A stretch of 51,583 nucleotides of DNA. It comes from Pezizomycotina sp. ARF18. Taxonomy: Eukaryota > Ascomycota. The stretch is from positions 1-51,583 of the forward strand of contig AZLU01000271.1 of the NCBI GenBank assembly GCA_002224055.1, given 5' to 3'. Shown piece by piece: positions 8,601 to 20,700 of this stretch. The notes beneath the pieces are model-generated. The model was not told the origin of the DNA. It ran no database searches and saw only the letters and a program-made list of their open reading frames with translations. The translations under genes were made by a program, and so were the position numbers. How positions within the stretch are numbered: the first letter of the stretch is position 1; each line of letters begins with the position of its first letter.

Positions 8601-9870
8601 AAACGCCCCTTTCCTCATCCCGCCAGCACTAGTGTCCAGATTACATCACAACTCCGCGCTTTCATATAAATTTTTTTTTGTAAATTTTCTTTTCCACGTG
8701 GATGATGAACCAAAGCTGGATTTATGGTGCCCTTGAGGATGGTAACAAGGCTAACTCCATTTATATAAAAAAAGAAAAAAAAGAAAAAGAAAAAGGTCCC
8801 TTATCGAAAAAAAGAAAAAAAAAAAGCTCTCACATCATCCCCCATTCCACATCCACGATACGCGTTTCCCCACAACCTCCACAAAGTCTTCAAACCCCCG
8901 ATCTTCCCTACACTCCAACAATCAATTCACCGCGCCTCCCTCTTCTCCGCCTACGCATCCCCCAAGCAGAAATTAACTATCCTACGCCGAGAAATTTAAG
9001 CACATTCCCGTCGCAGTTTCCACCGCACGATCAGGGTATCGCAAAAGATCGACGGGGGATGTGGAGGTTATCGGAATGAGGAAGTAGCACAGAAATTTCA
9101 AGTGCGTTGAGAAGAAATGGAGGGTGAGGTAGATGATGAGCTTAAGATGGGAGTTTCTGGGTAGGTATCGCGACGGGAAGTTTGGGGAGGGGGTGGAGGA
9201 AGGTTTTTGGGAGAGAAAGGTGGGGGGGGGGGAAGATTTAAGCGGGAGCGAATGAGGGGTAATGGATGACGACCGACGATTGACGATTGACGATTCAAAA
9301 GAGAGAGAGAGTGATACGAGATCACGATAAGTTCGATTAATTTTTTTTTTTTTTTATTCATTATTAACTTAAGTAACTTCTTTGAATTTTGGGGGAATCT
9401 AAGAGACTACGACGGACAAAATACCCCCTAGTTAAAGTCCCGGACTTATGAAAATAGGGAAACAACCCTGTTAAGCAAGCAATATGGTTGTCAATAAGGA
9501 GACGAGAAGGAGAGGATAGAAAATACTTAAATAGCAGAAAAAACGAAATTAAAAAATGATCCCACTGCAATACCCCCATATAAATGATAAAGAAACGCCT
9601 TCCCTCTTGTGTTTTTTTTTTTTTTTTTTTTTTTTTCTTCACTCCAAACACCACACTTTTTTTTCCCCCCAATGTCGCTAATATACCAACCCTTGAGAAC
9701 ACAAAAGAAAGAAGAAAAAGGACAGAAAAGAAAAAGATGATCACTAAGGAATAAAGACGGGATATCAGACTATATATCCTCTTTTACATCGATGAAAAAG
9801 ATGGTAATAAAAAAATAAAATAATTAAAATAAAAAAGTCTGTACGAAAAGGGCGAAAACTCGTTCTTCTT
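8601..9870. other. Gene-free, low-complexity spacer
   Basis: Pro/Ser-rich chance frames on both strands (8702-9079 plus, 9098-9361 minus), a G10 run near 9220, a T17 near 9340 and T25 at 9612-9636. No gene is supported. Confidence 0.45.
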
Positions 9871-9871
9871 G

Positions 9872-11420
9872 TCACAGCCCAACCTCCAATCCCCAGCCAG
9901 TCCTCAACAAGCCCCCGAAATGCGCCGCCACGATCTGCACCTTAACCCCCTCCCCAATACTACCACCACCCAAGGACAGCGCGTCAAGCACCTTCCCGAA
10001 CTTCTCCGCGTTCTCAACCTTCTCCATCTCCTTGATATCTATTTCCGCATCTTCAATCTTCCTCCGAAGTTCGTCCGCGGCGTGCTTCGCGTCTGCCGCG
10101 ACTAGAGCGTCGTAGGCGGCGCGGTATGCGGGGACGCGTGTTCGGAGTGTGAGAGGATGGCGTTGTAGAGGGAGGGCGTGATGGCGGCGGGGGGTTTGTA
10201 GCTGTTTCGCGTGGGGGGGAAGAGGGTATTGCGGCTGTTCTTATTGTGGGATTGTGGTGGAAATTTGCGTTCATCCTGACCGGGTGAGACGAAGCGTTGG
10301 AGTGCGCCGGCGCGGGACTACCCGAGCGCTGGCGCTACTGACGGAGGCGGGATATTGGCCGGCGAAGTCGAGCTCGCGGCGGCGAAGGGACAACGTCCGA
10401 GCTCGCCATCCTGATCTCCATCCCCTCACAGTCCAACGTCGCCGAACGCGATAGCACCGGCGAACATCTTCCCCACCCGCTCCTTCTTCCTGCGGAGCTT
10501 TCCTCTTCCCCGACGTTTTCTCCTTGCTAGGCCTCCTGCCGCCGGTAAAGTTCGGCGGCGGATGGCTAAGTTCTTCTTCGCGCCATTAGTGCCGTCCCCG
10601 CCGGCATTCGGCGACGGAGCCGCTCCTCGAGTCCCTCGGCTTCTCCCGCATCTCCATTTGCATGCACCCCTTCGCCGTAGAAGTACGCCCGCGGTCTTTT
10701 TTAGTCGGTTTCCCACCAGTATCGATAACGACGCTCCTCATGGCCTTCGTCGTCCTCCCGACAACGATCGGTTTACCGTCGGAGCGTTGCCGGTTATTTG
10801 CGTGGTTGATATAATTCGGTTTGCGTGGATTGCGTGCACTGCCTTTTCGGCCTTTTCCCTCCTCCTCTCCTCCTTCAACACCTCCCCTCCCTTCTTCTTC
10901 TTCTAAACCATTCCGTTTCCCCCCCAAGCTGTCCTTTTCTCCTTCCTGCCGCTACCCCTGCTGATATCCCCCCCGTCGTCATCCCATTGATCGAAATATC
11001 CGAACGCGCCACCTCGGCGGCTGTACTCCTCCGCTTCCCCTCGAACTCCTCCAGCTCGTCCGAATCCACGAGCTCGTGCTCCGCGTCGACATCTACATCC
11101 ACATCGTCAACGTCCATATTCCGTCGTATCCTAACCCCCACTTTCCGCTCCCTTCCTCCGTCGAACGACCTGCAGAAAGCAGTCTTTTGTTGCGGAGCTG
11201 CCACCGGCGTCGAAGTAATCCTCGTCCTCCTCCTCCTCCGATGATGATGACGTCGGGTAGTGCGCGCTGAGGATGTCAGGGTGGCCGTGTGCGGCGATGG
11301 GAATTCGCGGGTGCGCTTTTTGGGCGATTTGGTGGGGTGTTGTGCTGCGCGGGGCGCGGGGACGAGGTTCGTTGCTGCGAAGCGGGAGGCGGAGGGGGGC
11401 GATGGGAGCGATGACTGCAT
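9872..11420 (-). CDS. Charged, probably nuclear protein with C-terminal helix (frameshifted)
   Basis: Not recognised. The start is taken at MQSSLPSPPSASRF, a Pro/Ser/Arg-rich beginning with KSPKKRTREFPSP. It then crosses frames into an acidic run (SSSSEEEEDEDYFDAGG, about 11215), a D-V repeat (MDVDDVDVDVDAEHELVD, about 11095) and a Lys/Arg-rich middle (SVVIDTGGKPTKKDRGR). The end is a convincing amphipathic helix (AADELRRKIEDAEIDIKEM, about 10060) and a stop at 9872. Acidic and basic blocks and no signal peptide suggest a nuclear or nucleolar protein. At least four frame changes are needed. A 74-bp intron (11610-11683, GTACGT..TTTCAG) lies in the leader, so a longer spliced protein starting further upstream remains possible. 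Confidence 0.5.
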
Positions 11421-11609
11421 GGCGGTTTAGTGTTAGTGGAACGTTTGAAGTGGGAGAAGAAAAAAAAAATTTTTTTTGAAGAGGAAGTGGGAAAGGAAAG
11501 AGGAGGGTTAGAGAAAAAGTGAAAGTGCAATGTCGAAAATAAAGGCTGGGAATAATTTTGGTTGGGGTTGGGGTTGGGTTGATGTCGTGATGACGCGCGA
11601 CGAGCGAGG

Positions 11610-11683
11610 CTGAAAAAAAAAAAAAAAAAAAAAAATCTCCAAACAAATGACAAATGCAAGGATGCTTAAGCAAGGTAACGTAC
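11610..11683 (-). other. Intron in the 5' leader of the 9.9-11.4 kb gene
   Basis: Donor GTACGT at 11683 and acceptor TTTTTCAG at 11610, with a T21 tract filling the pyrimidine stretch. A TATATATGGG element lies upstream near 11850. Confidence 0.45.
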
Positions 11684-11689
11684 CGTTTT

Positions 11690-13590
11690 CCACCACCGCG
11701 CCACTACTGTTATACTCCTGGAACCCGCTGGACGACATTGCTTCCTGCCAGCTCAGTAGTATCTGCGACGGCCACGGCGACGGCGACGCGTGGGTTGTTC
11801 CGATTTCGGAATCCCGCTTCAACGGCTCGTGGTGGATGCTTTGGACGCCCATATATAAAAAAAAAAATACTAGCAATTCGAATTACGGTGAAGGATATTA
11901 AGAAGGTGCGCGCGAAACCACTAAAGAAGAAAAAAAAAATAAAAAAAAAAAAGTAGAAATGAAATAGCACAGTTTGTGAAAGGATCCTTTCCAAAGCGGA
12001 AATCGTTAGCTTTTTGTATAGGGACTTTTGGTTGGTGGTTGGTTGGTTGACAGGAAGCTTGGTGGATTCGGGGAGAGCATGAATTGGAAAAAGTGGCGGT
12101 GCGAGAGAAGAAAGAGAAGGTTGGAGAACGGCGGAGAAAGAATTTGGTTGTTTTTTTCTTTTTTTTTATTAAGTGGCACGACTCATCATATTGTTTCATT
12201 TACACGTGTAAGCAGACCATAAACGGCGCGGGAGGACAGCCAAATTCGCAGCTCTCCGTTCTCCTCTAGCCTCCTTTCTGTTCCCCAAGACGAATCTCTA
12301 TAATCACTCTTATCCTCACAACGGCTTACTCTGCTCCGAAAGGGATTTTGGCACAAAGTCGATTTGGCTATTATTTTTTTTTTTTTTAGAGGGGGAATTT
12401 GAGGAATAACTCACTTTATCGCACAGAGACTTTTCAGCGCGGTTTTTAGGTGATCTGTCACGGTTATGAAGTTTATTGAAGTTTTTTTTTTTTTTTTTTT
12501 TGTGCCTGCTGCAGGAGAGTATAAGGCATGAAATTCACACCATTATCCTCCACGCGCCCGTTTCCACTGTTCCCTCCCTCCTGCCCATCAAAGAAAAAGA
12601 AAAAAAAAAGATATGAGATAAACCACCGAGATATGCCTCTCTTATTCGGGAAGCTATGAGATAGTGAGAAAGATTCTTTACTACCGTTCTGTCTGTTAAA
12701 CGCAAGGTGTCCCCCCCCCCCCTTTTTTTTTTTTTTTTGTTTTCCGGGCCCATCAACGCTGTTCCAGATCTCCAAAGACTTTGCTCGTGCATACTTAGAT
12801 GAATTTGCGGAGCTGTGTTACCAGGCCAGGGGCGTGTCTTGATATCTTATGTACGTGATTTTTTTTCCCACAAACGGCCTCTTCCTGATAACTCTATACC
12901 GCTTGTTTCGTTGGACGCTCCGCTACTTTCTTTTCCTTTCCTTTCTTTTTTTCTTTTCTTTCTTTCTTTCCTTTCCTTTTTTTTTTTCTTCTTGGTGCGT
13001 ATTTCAGCGTCCTTAACGCTCCTCGGTCTCTTTTCCCGATAAAAAAAAAAAAATGAAAAAAAAGTAATATAATAAAAATGAAAAAGGAAAGGTAACGCTT
13101 ATTACGGTACTAGTCGCAGCAGTCCATCGTCAATAGCAGCAGTATTATCAACGGCAACATAACATCAACAAGTGGTGTGGAGGGACAAACATCGATCATG
13201 GCAACAGCCTGTATTCGTAAAGATGTAACCGTTAGGGGGTTTTCACCAGCGAGTTATCCTTACCATTTAGCTAGCTTAGTTAAATTGCTAGGCGATTTCT
13301 ATAAAACAATATAATCGCATGGAAAACTGAAAAAAAAAAAAAAATTCAGACTTGGTAGAATTACAATACTAGACGTTGGCGTATGTACGACCGCGATGCG
13401 TCAGTAATTTTTCCTTTGATATAGTATGATAGTAACGCGCCGGCCGATAGCTAACTATTTCTATATATTACGATGTATTCAAGGGTTAGACTTGCCTACA
13501 ACTCGTGTGTATTTTACTCTTTTATGCTTTATAAAAAAAACCTTTTGCTCATATATATGATTTGTAGCACCCAGTGATCAACCCTCTAGC
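11690..13590. other. Gene-free region rich in homopolymers
   Basis: Contains A, T and C runs, including C12-T16 (12711-12738) and a CTTT-rich polypyrimidine tract (about 12940-12990). Open frames here are poly-Lys or poly-Phe artefacts of those runs. Confidence 0.5.
12711..12738. repeat. C12-T16 homopolymer pair
   Basis: Twelve C bases abut sixteen T bases. It is the second C/G-to-A/T homopolymer junction in the window. Confidence 0.85.
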
Positions 13591-14718
13591 TACGAAGAAT
13601 GAAAGAGTCGGGCGGCTTCGTAGACATATTTACCGGTATGGGCAAGATACGGCTTAAAGCTCACGATAGAAACGGAAGAGAACAAAACGAGAGGATAGAA
13701 GAGAGGAAATCTGTCGAACATGAGCTTGAGGCTATTCTATTCACCTCCGAGGCGATGGACGGGGACAAGAGGCTATCGTGGGTCAGTCGATAAAGGCGCT
13801 TTTATTAGTACGCTGGGTAGCCGTAGGAAACAAACGGCGCGTAGAGATCGGCGCTATATCAGCAGGCAGCGCGAGACGCTGTACATATTTCGGCGACCGC
13901 GTCGATCTTGCTGTTTACTGGATATTTAAATTTTCGCCACGATCGACACCTCGACATCAAATCATAGGGTCGAGATGCCCGCTAATGCAATGGAGCTCAC
14001 CAGCTAAGAAAAATAAATAAAGCTCGGAGGATCGAGATATTAGGACGTCAACAAGGCTCTAGCATTATCGAGGTAGTTTGCAAAAAAAAAAAAAAAATAA
14101 AAAAAAAAAAAACGAAATAACGGAGTAAAATTACCAAGACAGCTGTGTAGAGCCAGGGTACCGCTGCAGATGGAGTTGGGAGTGATGTAAGCCAGGCTGA
14201 AGCTCATTGTGAAAACAGAAAAAGAAGAAAGATCAAACGGGGGGGGGGGGGGAATCGTGACGGAACTAAGCTTAGGCAACGAACCGGTAGAGAGACTGGA
14301 AGAGCGACCTAGAAGGCAGGTACTATAGGAGTTTGGCGGCAGTAGAACTTTGCTATTAACAATAATAAATGTTAATTCTAATGATTACTCTCAAAAAGTG
14401 AGCTGGCGCACGCAAGAGCTGGATATATCTCGAGTATACTTAGTATCATGTTTGAAGGCGGACCACGATATCGGGATTGAGCTTCAATGCTTCTACATCG
14501 GAGATGCAAATGGTAAAGAATATTGTATAATATATTAATAGGTTTCATCAACTTTCCGACGCTGGATCCGCACCTTATTAACTACGTACATAGATTCAAG
14601 TACAATTCAAAGGTCAAAACAAAGAAAAGACAACCCATCTACATCTTACAGTTAAATCCATCTAAAATGCGAGTTATAAGCCGCTCTCATACCGAAGCCC
14701 ATCCCTCATAAAATCCGA
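13591..14718. other. Gene-free region downstream of giant gene 2
   Basis: Holds repeat copy B (14002-14081), an A-rich tract (14081-14112) and a G14 run near 14240. The 64-80 codon plus frames at 13599-14020 have no recognisable feature. Confidence 0.4.
14002..14081. repeat. Dispersed repeat, copy B
   Basis: Partner of 8049-8135 in the same orientation: AAAGCTCGGAGGATC then GAGATAT and AGGACGTC, with the weaker match continuing to TTTGCA before an A tract. Differences include single-base gaps. Confidence 0.6.
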
Positions 14719-17700
14719 TTACTTGGATGGATTCTTCGAGTCCAGCTTACTGTTTTCTTTCAGCTTACGTTTTTCCTCCTGCTCACGGATCTGCTTCAGC
14801 TTACGCTCCATCGGCTCCACATACGCCTTTTCCGCTGCCGTTCCCTGGTCTCCACGCGGGACAGCGGTCGCGCCACCGTCGACCTTTCAGCCCTAGCGCC
14901 CGTAAGCGCAACAACGTCGTCCAAGTCATCGTCCCAGTCGCCGAGTTGCTCCATTTTTCCTTCCCGGCCCGTATCTCATCCGGCGTAAGCTGCATAGCCT
15001 CCGGCTTCGAGTCGAGCCACTTCTCAACTTCAAACGCGACCTCCGAATTCGGATCCTCTATATTCGACACGATGAGCGCGTACAGCAGGCTTCCTCCGCG
15101 GCTCGGGTTTTGTCGGCTAGGTCCTCGTCGGAGTAAGACATAACTATCTGAGACCTTGGCAGCGCCCGGAGCATGTGGAAGGCCCTCCGGTAGGAATAGA
15201 GCTTCCTGAGGCGGTCTGACCTAAGCTTGTACTGCTCCGGATCGTGTTTTTAACGCGATCGCGCGTTTCGGCCGTCAATAAATCCTATAGTCGAGAACCT
15301 TGATTATGTGATTTATCAGCGTCATGGTGGTGTCGTGAGGGTTCATCGGGGACCGCGCCCGTCATCTCCTTCAAGGCTTGTCTTGGAGTTTCTGCAGCTC
15401 CGGTTCGATCTCAGGACTCCCAGTCGGATCTATACCGCCAATGGAGACAAGGGTGTTTCTGAGGGCGGCGACCTCGCTGTCGAAGGCCTTGTGGAGCTCC
15501 TTTTCCCCACCCTGACGGAAAGCGTCGGTGTACTTCTTCAGCGACCCGATGTGCTGCTTCCTATTTTCGTTCGATTCTTTCCTGGACTGGATTTTTTGCG
15601 GTTCGCCCTTTTCTATGGCGCGGAGCTCCAGTTCTAAAGCTTCATGATGCAGCGCGCTTACTCGCAGGATCTTAGCAATATTTGAGCTGGTGGGGATCCC
15701 GGCGTAAGTTCAAGACCTTTCTCCGTGGGTTTCTTTTCCGCAGGTTTCTTTTCCTCGGGGCCGATGGGATTGTCGAGGCTAGAGGACCCAAGACTCAGTT
15801 GCGATATATCGGCCTGCGGGTTCTCGTCCGCGCCGCCCGCCTTCCACTTCCGCCTGGCTGCTCCAGCCTCTTCTTCCCATTAGGCATGACGTCGGGGTCG
15901 TTGGCCTCCAACTTACGCCGGAGGCTTTGGAAGGCTGCCGCGTTCGAACCAGCGTTTCACCCGGACGACGTCCCTCAGCATGTCGTCCTCCATCGTCGCC
16001 AATAAATGCTCCAGGGCCCCGCCCTGGTATGGTATCTTGTCAGCGGGGAGCGTCTTGAGCTCCGAGAAGTGCTTGACCTGAGTTTCCATCCTTACGAGAA
16101 CGGCCTCCGCGTCCTCTTTGTCCGTAGTTCTAAGTCGCCTTTGATGGCGCCGAGCAGCATGCGGTGCAGGGTTCCGACCATAATCACGCGCTTCAGCCGC
16201 TTATGCAATTCCGAAACCTGAGCGTCTTGCGCGGCCGGCACTGCCTTCTTCGGCGAACCCGACTTCTCTGCTCCAGCGACGGGAGTCCGGCGTATTCTCC
16301 GACTTATAGAATATCTTCTTTAGTTCGTCCACCTAGCCTGGCTTACCTGCTCGCCCCGGTGTTACTGACCAATTCGAGCAGCTCCCCTATGATGGTAACG
16401 GTGGCAGGAAGCCTTTCCTCGAGGTCGTCCATCATCTCAGACGTCGGGGGCCCGACGTTTGCGTCCATGGCCTCGATCTCCCGTCTCCCCTTCTCGAGGC
16501 GTTGGGTTATCTCTTTCTTCTGAGTCTCCGATTCCAAGAAACCCAGCACGTCCCCGACCATCTTTTGTTCGAGCTCGACTAGCATGCGGAGCTGCCTGCT
16601 GAAAGTAGGGAAAGCGCTGACGCCCAGCGACATCCTCGGAGTCGTCTGCTTTTGCTCTTCATAGCGCTCGGCCGCCGCCGGCTGCATGTTGCGATAGCTT
16701 CGGCATTTCGTTCCCTCTCTTCCAGCTCCAACACTCGCGCTTGGACCTCCTTGTATTTCAGTTTAATTTCCTCGATAGTCTTCTTGACCTTATTCTTGGT
16801 GGGCTTGAGCTTATCCAGGGCCTGGAATTGCTCCCGAATCACCTGTTCTGCCCCCCCACAATAATTGTGCGAGATGGCGATGTCGCTGAGGCCGACTGTT
16901 TCGGACAGCCGGCCACGAGCTAGGTTCGCCAGGGTAGTCTCGGCCCGGACATTCTGTATCATCTGTTTCAGCTGGGCAGCCTCTTTCTTGTAGAAACTAA
17001 TGGCACTATTAGTCCCCAGGGTAGCCGCTATACCCGCCAGCGATTCGAAGATGGCCCCGATGCCTAACAGCCGCTCCAGCTCCCTCTGCATCAAAGCCGA
17101 GATGTGGCGTCGGTAGGAGGCATCGTATTCTTCCGTTTCCATTATCGAGAGCAGCTCTCTGAGCAGCCCCAACACGGACGATTTGATTTCTTGAGAGGGC
17201 ATGGCGATGCCCTCGGAGGTGTATTGCCCTTCTGACAGGTTTTAAGGAAGGTATGTGTGATCGCTAGGAACGTCGTCAGCCTCGCAGAGCTACGCGCGAC
17301 CGCTCAGCGACCAACCAGTCCGGCGCATCTCGCCATTGCTTGCGCCTGTTTCCTTCACGGCGGAGCGAAGCTAAGACTTCCTCGCCTCTCCTTGAGACTT
17401 CCGTCACTTTCCATCGCGGCCGTTTGATCTTCATGTACGTCCCGACTTGTCGAGAGCGCCGTCTATCTTCTCGAACAGCACGAAGATCTGTTCCCTAGTC
17501 AGGGAGGGGGATTAACCCCAGTAGTTCTGAGGACCTTTGCTCCCCCGCATTGCGGTCTTACCGACAGTCTCAGTGCCTTGCTCCTGCTGTTGCGCCTTTT
17601 CATCCTTGTTACCTGGGGTCTAGACGCAAAAACCGATGCTACTTGCGCCGTGAGCGCTTCCCCGAGCTCCTTGTTGAAGTCTTCGAACGCCTTGAGCTCG

Positions 17701-20700
17701 TCTTCGCTCAACCGGGTTCTCAACGCTGCTTGGAGAAGATCCTCTATCCTGGCACCATTTTTCTGCAGGACGAGGCCATCTCCGGTCTCAGCGGGCAACG
17801 CGCGTCGTCTAATCCCCTGATCGCCTCTTCCAGCAGGGTATTGTAGGCGATCGCATGATCCGCCAGCGACTGTTCCGTCGCCGAGGCGGTCGTGACGAAG
17901 TAAATTCGACTTATGAGGAAATGCATCAGCTTCGCCACCTGCTCGAGTAACCCGAGTTCGGACTTGTATCTTTGATCAGATTCCGGCTTCTTCTGCTTCG
18001 TGGCAACTTCCTTTCCTTCTCCACGACTCTTCTGCCTGTTTCCTCATACATTAGGCTTCGATAGAGACTGCGTGCCTTCTCCAGCTTCGAGCCTGCCGCC
18101 GCCGGCGCGTCGCTCGCATCTTTCATCTGCTTGCTCATTTGGCCTTGGCTATACTATCGGCTTTTCCGTCTTCTCACGCTTTTGACTCTCAGCTTTTGCG
18201 GCTTTTTCAAGTCTCTCCTGCTCGGCTAGGCGCTCAGATTTTTTAGCCTTCTCGAGCTCTCCTTGTCGGCCGCTTGCTTCTTTAAATCCGCTTCTTTCTT
18301 CATCGCCTCGTCTAATACCTGCTTCGCCGGATGGAGCGTGTGCCTTGCGGCGCTGTGAACGTCGCGCTGGCACACGAGCCAAAATACCGTCGAAACGGCT
18401 CAACAAACTCTTCCTTAGCTTCTCCGCGTCCGCGGGACTCCTCGGGAGAGAGTTGTACCGCTCGAAGTCGTTCCTCCAGGCTGCAAAGTCTTCGATAAAT
18501 GCTACCCGGCCGACAGCTGCTGGAGATGGTCCAAGTCCGACTTCCAAGAAATAGGCATGAGGCTTTTTGCTCTCTCCTTCGCTTTTTCGACTACGTTTCT
18601 GACTTCGGCGGCCCTGGTTTGTAGCTCAGAAGCTTCGTACGAGCCGTACCCTCCAGAAGGGAATATGCCATCTCCGTGCTCTCTCGCAGCTCCTTCGAGT
18701 ACATGACTTCGCCAAAGGCCTTCTGCGCTTTCTCCATCTCCTTCTCCAGCGCTTCCCTGATCGGCTGCTCTCTAAGTTAGAATCAGTGTCCTTGAGAGAA
18801 TTTATATTGGCTTTTTTTCTTGTTTTTTTCTTCCAACCAGTAAATCTAATTCAATCATCATGATAAGGAGATGATGCTCACCTTGTTCTGCTTCGTGTCT
18901 CTAATATCCTTTAGGATCGCGTCCAAGTCGCTCTGAAGTATCGCTTTTCTAGCCATGAGTTGCTCTGACGAGAGGCTGTCGGCGTGAATAGCCGTGATGA
19001 AGTTGCGAACTTCCGTTTTGAAGTATCACGCGTCGGCAGAACCCTCGGTTGCCTCAACCTCCGGCTCCCTATGTTCGGGCGCCTTGGCACATCGAGTTCA
19101 TCGATGACCTCTTTATCTCTCCGACGATTGTTATAGACAACAGACTGTCAGTCTGCGATTCTTCGCGCTTATGCCCTCATGATGATGTGCAACCTATTGC
19201 GCAAGCCCCTCAGATGCGCGACGTCCTCGGGGTTAAAGCCCTCCTTGCCTTTATCTTTCATTTCTTCATGAATGCTTTGGCATCCTTGTTGAACTGCTTC
19301 TGGAACTCCTGTCTCTCCAGTTTTGCCTTCCCTCGTCTTCGCTGAAGATACTCCTCGATCGGTTCGATTTCAAAGTAGAGCCTTTCCAGCGGCTCGGTCG
19401 GACATTATCGATAGCCTCATCTGCACTGGTGGCGGCGTTCTCCTCGGTTTTATCCTCGGCATCTTTGGTCTGTTTGTCGACGGAGTTGAGTTGGTTCACG
19501 GCGACTGGTTGACCTACTATGCTCAATTCTGCTCGGCACTGGCACTAGCTCTCCTGTTGACTGATTGGCTGAGTTTCCGGGGCTTCGACAAGTGGTTCAA
19601 GTTCCCGCTCCTCGATGAATCTTGCAAGACGTCTCAATAGGTGCTTCCTTCAGCTCCTTCGGCTTGGCAATATTCTCGCCAAACTTTCCTTCCTCGATGA
19701 GGCCATCATTGTTTCGACTGCCTTCAACGTCCGCGCATACAGTGACGGCGCCCCGCGGTTGTAGCAACGTACTTTTCCAACCGTTCTTTCACCTTCCTCA
19801 GCCTAGGTACCCCGATTTCCTAAAGTGATCTCTTCCGTTGAACCACTTGAGGTCTCTTCGACTTGCGCGTCTTCGTTCTCGTCCTCTATCCGGATCATAT
19901 CAACCTGACTAGGCGGCTGTACGTCGATCCGCGACGTTTCGTGGCAAGGTATTTCAAAGCGTCGTAACAACGTCGTTCCATCTGACCAGTTCTCCGATAT
20001 TGCCCTTTTGATCAACTCTTTCCGATAGGATTCCGATTTCGTCTTGAATTGGGTCGCAGGTTCTCAGTCGGGTTTCGTCGTTTGGCCTTGAAACGCTCAA
20101 CGCTAGTAAACCATTCAAGCCCTCCTCCAATTACCATAAGGAGCATTTTCAGCTTCCCAGGTGGCGGAGTACGGCGACCCGGATGCTGCTCTTCCTTATG
20201 CTCTTCAACTCGGTGTCGAGGTGTTTCCTCCACTAGCGTGGCGCGTGCTTGGGAATCGAGGATGTTATGAACGTTCTGATTCTCGTCTATTAGTCTTTGC
20301 AGCTCTGGGCGAACATCTCCGTCGTGACCTTCCAGCTGTATCGTTAGGTAGCGTTCCAAACATCGGCGAGGCGCCTGAGTTGTGGATATCGTCGCTCGCG
20401 AATGACACCGTACCCCGGAACCATAAAAGGTCGTTCCACATCTCGCCGAAGTAGGCCTCTTCCGCTTCACCGGTGACGCTATCCATGAGATAAGATGGGA
20501 TATCTGCCGCTGTAGAATCACCCCCGACGTTCTGCAGTTGAGATCGCGGTTCCTCAGGCTGCGTTACACCTGCTGTGGGAGACTCTCGCTCGGTTGGAAC
20601 AACAAAATCATCCCTCTCAGCAACACGGCAGCCTTAGGCCTTCCGGAGTAGCGTTGAACGTCTTCCTGCCTTGAAAATCCTGGTCCGGCACCGCAAGGTT

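Noticed and set aside
11131-11673. 180-codon minus-strand frame overlapping the 9.9-11.4 kb gene
   Set aside because: The first 80 codons are Phe/Pro/Thr low-complexity leader sequence. Only the acidic run near 11215 looks coding, and it is assigned to the gene starting at 11420.
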